The notes beneath the pieces were generated by a model. It ran no database searches. It was not told where the DNA came from and saw nothing but the letters and a program-made list of their open reading frames with translations. A program made the translations under genes and the position numbers. Below, in pieces: positions 60,769 through 64,000 of a stretch of 64,000 nucleotides of DNA. The stretch covers positions 312,472 to 376,471 of the forward strand of contig NZ_AOHX01000039.1 in the NCBI RefSeq assembly GCF_000337735.1, in the 5' to 3' direction. This DNA comes from Natronorubrum sulfidifaciens JCM 14089. GTDB lineage: Archaea; Halobacteriota; Halobacteria; Halobacteriales; Natrialbaceae. The number at the start of each line of letters is the position of its first letter. Positions within the stretch are counted from its first letter, which is position 1.

Positions 60769-62337
60769 ATGAAGGGGTACTACCTCCGCTATCTACAGGT
60801 GCTCGTGCAGTTTGCACCGATCGCGGTCGCGCTGGTTCGGGATCGACGGCGATTCCTGTTGTTCGGTCCCTCACGCCGGGTGTCGGCGGAAACACACCGA
60901 CAGCGTGCCGACCGACTGACCGGCACGATGCTCGAGCTCGGCCCGGCGTTTATCAAGGTTGGGCAGGTGCTGTCGACGCGTCCGGATATCGTCCCACCGA
61001 CGTACGTCGAGGCGCTGTCGACGTTACAGGACGAAGTCCCCGAGGATGCAGGCGGCGATCCGCTGGCCGTCGTCGAGGCCGAACTCGGCGACGAACTCGA
61101 CCTCGAGACCCTCGAGCCGGTTGCGGGTGGCTCGCTCGCGTTCGTCTACACTGCCGTATACGACGGCGACCGAATCGCCCTGAAAGTCAGACGACCGGGG
61201 CTGGTTCCAGTGATCGAGCGTGACCTCCGCGTCGTCAGGGGGCTCGTCCCGCTGTTGTCGCTCGTTGCCGACGAGCACCAGCAGTACTCGATCGAGAACC
61301 TCGCCGACGACTTCGAGAACATCATCCTCGAGGAGCTGGATTTCGAGCGCGAGGCGTCGATCATGGCCGAAATCGAAGACAACCTCGCGGACACCGAGCG
61401 GGTCGTTGTCCCCTCGACGTACGACGAGCTGTGTTCGGATCGTGTGGTGGCGATGGAGTACGTCGAGGGGACGAAGATCACTGACGACCGCGCCCTCGCC
61501 GAGGTCGGTATCGAACCCACCGAAATGGCGACCCTGATCGCCCGTACGTATCTGCGGATGGGACTCGTCGACGGCGTCTTTCAGGCCGATCCACACCCGG
61601 GCAATCTCGCGGTGACCGATGCGGGACGGCTGGTGATCTACGACTACGGCATGAGCCAGCGACTGACGCCACAGGAACAGGCCGATCTGACGAGTCTGTA
61701 TCGAACGCTCGTCCGCCGTGACGTCGACGGGCTGTTGAACACGCTCATCGCCCTCGAGATCCTCGCTCCCACGGTCGATCGGGCCGCCGTCCGACAGATA
61801 CTCGAGTTAGTGATCGAGAACCTCGAGGGGCGTTCCGTGATCACTTGGCGTGCGATCATCACCGAGCTGTTTGCGATGCTTCACGAGTTCCCGTTCCGAA
61901 TCCCGCCGAACGTGATGTTGCTCATGCGGGCCGGGACGGTCGGCGAAGGCGTCTGTCGGAGCCTCGATCCGGAGTTCGACTTCCTGGGTGTCACGCGCTC
62001 GTTTCTCGTCGATCACGGCTTCATCGAAAGCGAGTTCGAAGCGCTGCTTGCCGACGTCCGGACGGACCTCCGCGAGTCCGCGCCCGTCCTCGCTCGAGCG
62101 CCCGCCCGGTTCGATACTGTCTTCGGACAGCTCGAACGCGGCGAACTCGTCGTCAGAACCGATCCAATCGAGCCGACACGTGGCGGCGATCCGGCGGTCG
62201 GCTACGCGGTCGTCGCTGGTGCGTTGCTCGTCACGTCGGCGATCTTGACGTTTCACGAGTTGCCACTCGAGGTTGCGAGCCTACTCGGCGCGCTCGTCGT
62301 GTTCGGACAGTACGTTCGCCGACGCTGGACGTGGTAA
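60769..62337 (+). CDS. UbiB/ABC1/AarF family atypical kinase
   Basis: The 522-residue protein has the K-x-G-Q motif in F-I-K-V-G-Q-V-L-S-T-R-P-D-I, the Ala-rich nucleotide loop (A-G-G-S-L-A-F-V-Y, with A-L-K-V-R-R-P-G), catalytic H-P-G-N and the metal-binding D-Y-G-M. Two C-terminal hydrophobic helices anchor it (about 462-515). The family supports isoprenoid-quinone synthesis or lipid metabolism through ATPase activity; in haloarchaea menaquinone is the likely target, which is inference. Confidence 0.93.
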   Translation: MKGYYLRYLQVLVQFAPIAVALVRDRRRFLLFGPSRRVSAETHRQRADRLTGTMLELGPAFIKVGQVLSTRPDIVPPTYVEALSTLQDEVPEDAGGDPLAVVEAELGDELDLETLEPVAGGSLAFVYTAVYDGDRIALKVRRPGLVPVIERDLRVVRGLVPLLSLVADEHQQYSIENLADDFENIILEELDFEREASIMAEIEDNLADTERVVVPSTYDELCSDRVVAMEYVEGTKITDDRALAEVGIEPTEMATLIARTYLRMGLVDGVFQADPHPGNLAVTDAGRLVIYDYGMSQRLTPQEQADLTSLYRTLVRRDVDGLLNTLIALEILAPTVDRAAVRQILELVIENLEGRSVITWRAIITELFAMLHEFPFRIPPNVMLLMRAGTVGEGVCRSLDPEFDFLGVTRSFLVDHGFIESEFEALLADVRTDLRESAPVLARAPARFDTVFGQLERGELVVRTDPIEPTRGGDPAVGYAVVAGALLVTSAILTFHELPLEVASLLGALVVFGQYVRRRWTW

Positions 62338-62462
62338 GGTCGACTCCCATCCGCCAGTGCCGGCGCGACCACCGCAGCGACACCGCGGAACTCGAGGCCA
62401 CAGACTGTGCGACACACCGTCGATGTGGGGGATTCTTGTCGCTGTCGCACCAACAGCCGCCA

Positions 62463-62906
62463 ATGGACAAAATCTCCTACGAGTATACGTTCGGGATGGA
62501 CGAGACGGCCATCGACGAAACGCTACAGGATCACGAGGTCGGCGTCCTCGCGCTCGCGGACGACTCGAGTGCGTACGCCGTGCCGGTCGCCTACCACTAC
62601 GACGGCTCGTCGCTGTACATTCGGCTGACGAGCGACGGCTCGAGTACGAAGATGGCGTTTCTCGAGGCGACGGCCGACGCCTGTCTCTGTCTGTACAACA
62701 TCGAACGGGCGGATACGTACTGGAGCATCATCGTCAGAGGGCCGGTACGGAAGCTCACCGACGACGAGCAGGCGGCGTTCGACGAGACGGCCGTCAACGA
62801 GTCGTTCCGACAGCTCCCGGTCTTCGATCAGGATGTCGAGGACCTCGATGTCGAGATTTACGAACTCGAGATGGAGACGGTCACCGGCCGGGAACGCGGG
62901 GCCTAA
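62463..62906 (+). CDS. FMN-binding split-barrel protein (pyridoxamine 5'-phosphate oxidase-like)
   Basis: The 147-residue protein has E-V-G-V-L-A-L, then A-Y-A-V-P-V-A-Y-H-Y-D-G, Y-I-R-L-T, the S-S-T-K-M-A-F-L-E segment and C-L-C-L-Y-N, the pattern of flavin-reductase/PNPOx-like split barrels (PF12900-type). Members bind FMN, F420 or heme; the cofactor cannot be decided. An acidic C-terminus closes it. It is embedded among stress-protein genes. Confidence 0.88.
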   Translation: MDKISYEYTFGMDETAIDETLQDHEVGVLALADDSSAYAVPVAYHYDGSSLYIRLTSDGSSTKMAFLEATADACLCLYNIERADTYWSIIVRGPVRKLTDDEQAAFDETAVNESFRQLPVFDQDVEDLDVEIYELEMETVTGRERGA

Positions 62907-62978
62907 CGGGGGCTCTGTCGTTTCCGGAACGCCGATTTTCCCAGTACATATATATGTCCGTTTCACGAATATGTTCGT

Positions 62979-63395
62979 ATGAACGTACTCGTTCCCGTCG
63001 ACGAATCCGACCCGGCACGAGAGGCAGTCGAACACGCCGTCACGACGTATCCGGACGCCACGATCACGGCGCTGCACGTAATCAACCCGTCGATGGCCAT
63101 GTATCGCGGGGAGATGGCGTACAACTACGAACGCCTCATGGAACTCGAGGAGGAAGAAGCTGAAACGCTGTTCGAAACGATCGAGCAGATCGGTGCGGAA
63201 CACGACGCGTCGATCACGACGGAGCTCATGGTCGGCACGCCCGCCCGCAGCATCGTCTCGTTCGCGACGGACAACGACGTCGATCAGATCGTCCTCGGCA
63301 GTCACGGCCGATCCGGCATGTCACGCGTGCTACTGGGCAGCGTTGCCGAACAGGTCGTCCGTCGTGCGACGGTGCCGGTAACCGTCGTCCGATAA
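62979..63395 (+). CDS. Universal stress protein (single domain)
   Basis: This 138-residue UspA protein starts M-N-V-L-V-P-V-D-E-S-D-P-A-R-E-A and ends with the ATP motif G-S-H-G-R-S-G-M-S-R-V-L-L-G-S-V-A and V-P-V-T-V-V-R. A TATA-like ACATATATATG lies about 30 nt before the ATG, so the mRNA is probably leaderless. Its closest relative in the window is the single-domain protein near 60.4 kb. Confidence 0.94.
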   Translation: MNVLVPVDESDPAREAVEHAVTTYPDATITALHVINPSMAMYRGEMAYNYERLMELEEEEAETLFETIEQIGAEHDASITTELMVGTPARSIVSFATDNDVDQIVLGSHGRSGMSRVLLGSVAEQVVRRATVPVTVVR

Positions 63396-63691
63396 GCCGC
63401 GTCACCTCCTCTCGCCAGCGCTGTCGGGCCGTCCCGTCGATAGCGAAGCGAGTGTCTGCGTCGGTCAAATCGCCTCACTCAGGGGGTGCAACGCCCGAAA
63501 CGTTGTCCGCCGGTCGTTCGTGCCGTTCGATCTCGTCGCCGCCTCCCGTACAGATGCTTTCCAGCGGATACTAGTTATATTTCCATACGATCCGATATAA
63601 TGAATATGTCAATGTCGGTGGAGCTTTCAGTCGATGGGAACACCATGTGGGGTACTTAGCTGTCCGCGTTCACGGTCCGACTGTCAGATCT
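63396..63691. other. Intergenic region before a partial regulator gene
   Basis: GC-rich at first, then AT-rich from about 63565. A TATA-like GATATAATG near 63594-63602 is followed by several closely spaced ATGs that open a 19-codon frame (63600-63659), perhaps a leader peptide or chance. No larger gene is supported. Confidence 0.4.
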
Positions 63692-64000
63692 ATGACCGAG
63701 TGCCAGATTCGAGCCGAGGACGGAAGCACACGTTGTCCGTGCGCGACGGACGACATCCTCCGACTCCTCGCAGATACCCGCCGCCGGGAGATTATCACGA
63801 CGCTGGAATCCTGTGACGACGACCGAATGTCGCTACCGAGGCTGCGTTCACAGTCCACGACGGGACACGCTGACCCGGACTCCTGGCATCGAGCGATCCA
63901 TCACATCCACCTGCCGATGCTCGACGATCATGGCCTGATCGACTACGACAGCGAAGCCGAGCACATCCGGTACTATCACTGCGAACAGGTCACAACCGCC
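63692..64000 (+). CDS. DUF7344-type winged-helix protein (3' partial)
   Basis: The 103 visible residues run off the window. They contain D-I-L-R-L-L-A-D-T-R-R-R-E-I-I-T-T-L-E, a recognition-helix region, and H-I-H-L-P-M-L-D-D-H-G-L-I-D-Y-D-S-E, the typical haloarchaeal winged-helix signature also seen in the two regulators near 13 kb. The N-terminus has C-P-C within T-R-C-P-C-A-T-D. Start at M-T-E-C-Q; whether it is membrane-bound is not visible. Confidence 0.8.
   Translation, partial: MTECQIRAEDGSTRCPCATDDILRLLADTRRREIITTLESCDDDRMSLPRLRSQSTTGHADPDSWHRAIHHIHLPMLDDHGLIDYDSEAEHIRYYHCEQVTTA

Noticed and set aside
63600-63659. 19-codon frame with several ATGs before the last gene as a leader peptide
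   Set aside because: No homologue, regulatory motif or ribosome-binding site was seen; too short to support without expression data.

Overview
The window is about 64 kb of a high-GC haloarchaeal chromosome. Proteins are strongly acidic, secreted proteins carry Tat and lipobox signals, several promoters place a TATA element 26-33 nt before the start codon as in leaderless transcripts, and a tRNA-Gln gene has an archaeal intron. Gene content and the many membrane winged-helix (DUF7344-like) regulators suggest the Natrialbaceae (Natrinema, Haloterrigena and relatives). That placement is an inference from general knowledge, not a search.

Region 1 (1-3.5 kb) holds the end of an Asp-rich secreted protein, a doubly damaged 2Fe-2S ferredoxin lipoprotein gene, a 49-residue zinc-ribbon gene and glmS. 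Region 2 (4.1-29.9 kb) is a large surface-glycan locus. It contains a membrane-anchored winged-helix regulator, a nucleotide-sugar dehydrogenase, a DUF354 glycosyltransferase, a GT4, a GT-C-like membrane glycosyltransferase, a DUF1616 protein, two DUF7344 regulators, an asparagine-synthase-like amidotransferase without its glutaminase cysteine, two NodB-type lipoproteins (one degenerate), an ATP-grasp protein, two GT2 enzymes, a flippase, a Tat-exported beta-helix protein, a Bat-type HTH regulator, a phosphodiesterase-superfamily enzyme and glmM. With glmS and glmM at its ends, the locus can make amino-sugar precursors, oxidise a nucleotide sugar, assemble a glycan on a lipid, flip it and modify it outside. 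Seven or eight of these genes share an unusual 24-nt promoter architecture.

Region 3 (30-35 kb) has the intron-containing tRNA-Gln with a decayed copy of its 3' end exactly 102 bp away, a multi-zinc-finger HNH nuclease, aspC-ribH and purK-purE. Region 4 (35.1-45.6 kb) is a tight ten-gene complex I operon (nuoA, B, CD, H, I, J1, J2, K, L, M, N; CD fused, J split, no E/F/G).

Region 5 (45.6-64 kb) is mixed housekeeping: an RCK-DHH protein, a CBS-ParB protein, a Rossmann NAD(P)-binding protein, a GIDE-type membrane protein, an M28 peptidase, an NAD-kinase-like protein, endonuclease III, a methyltransferase, an ABC transporter, a UbiB kinase, a flavin-reductase-like protein and four universal stress proteins. 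It also holds an IS1341-type TnpB element sitting beside a methionine adenosyltransferase gene reduced by a frameshift and an internal deletion to under a quarter of its length. Three copies of a short inverted-repeat element (MITE-like, 82-110 bp) lie at about 32.9, 48.9 and 59.2 kb. No rRNA or CRISPR array was seen.
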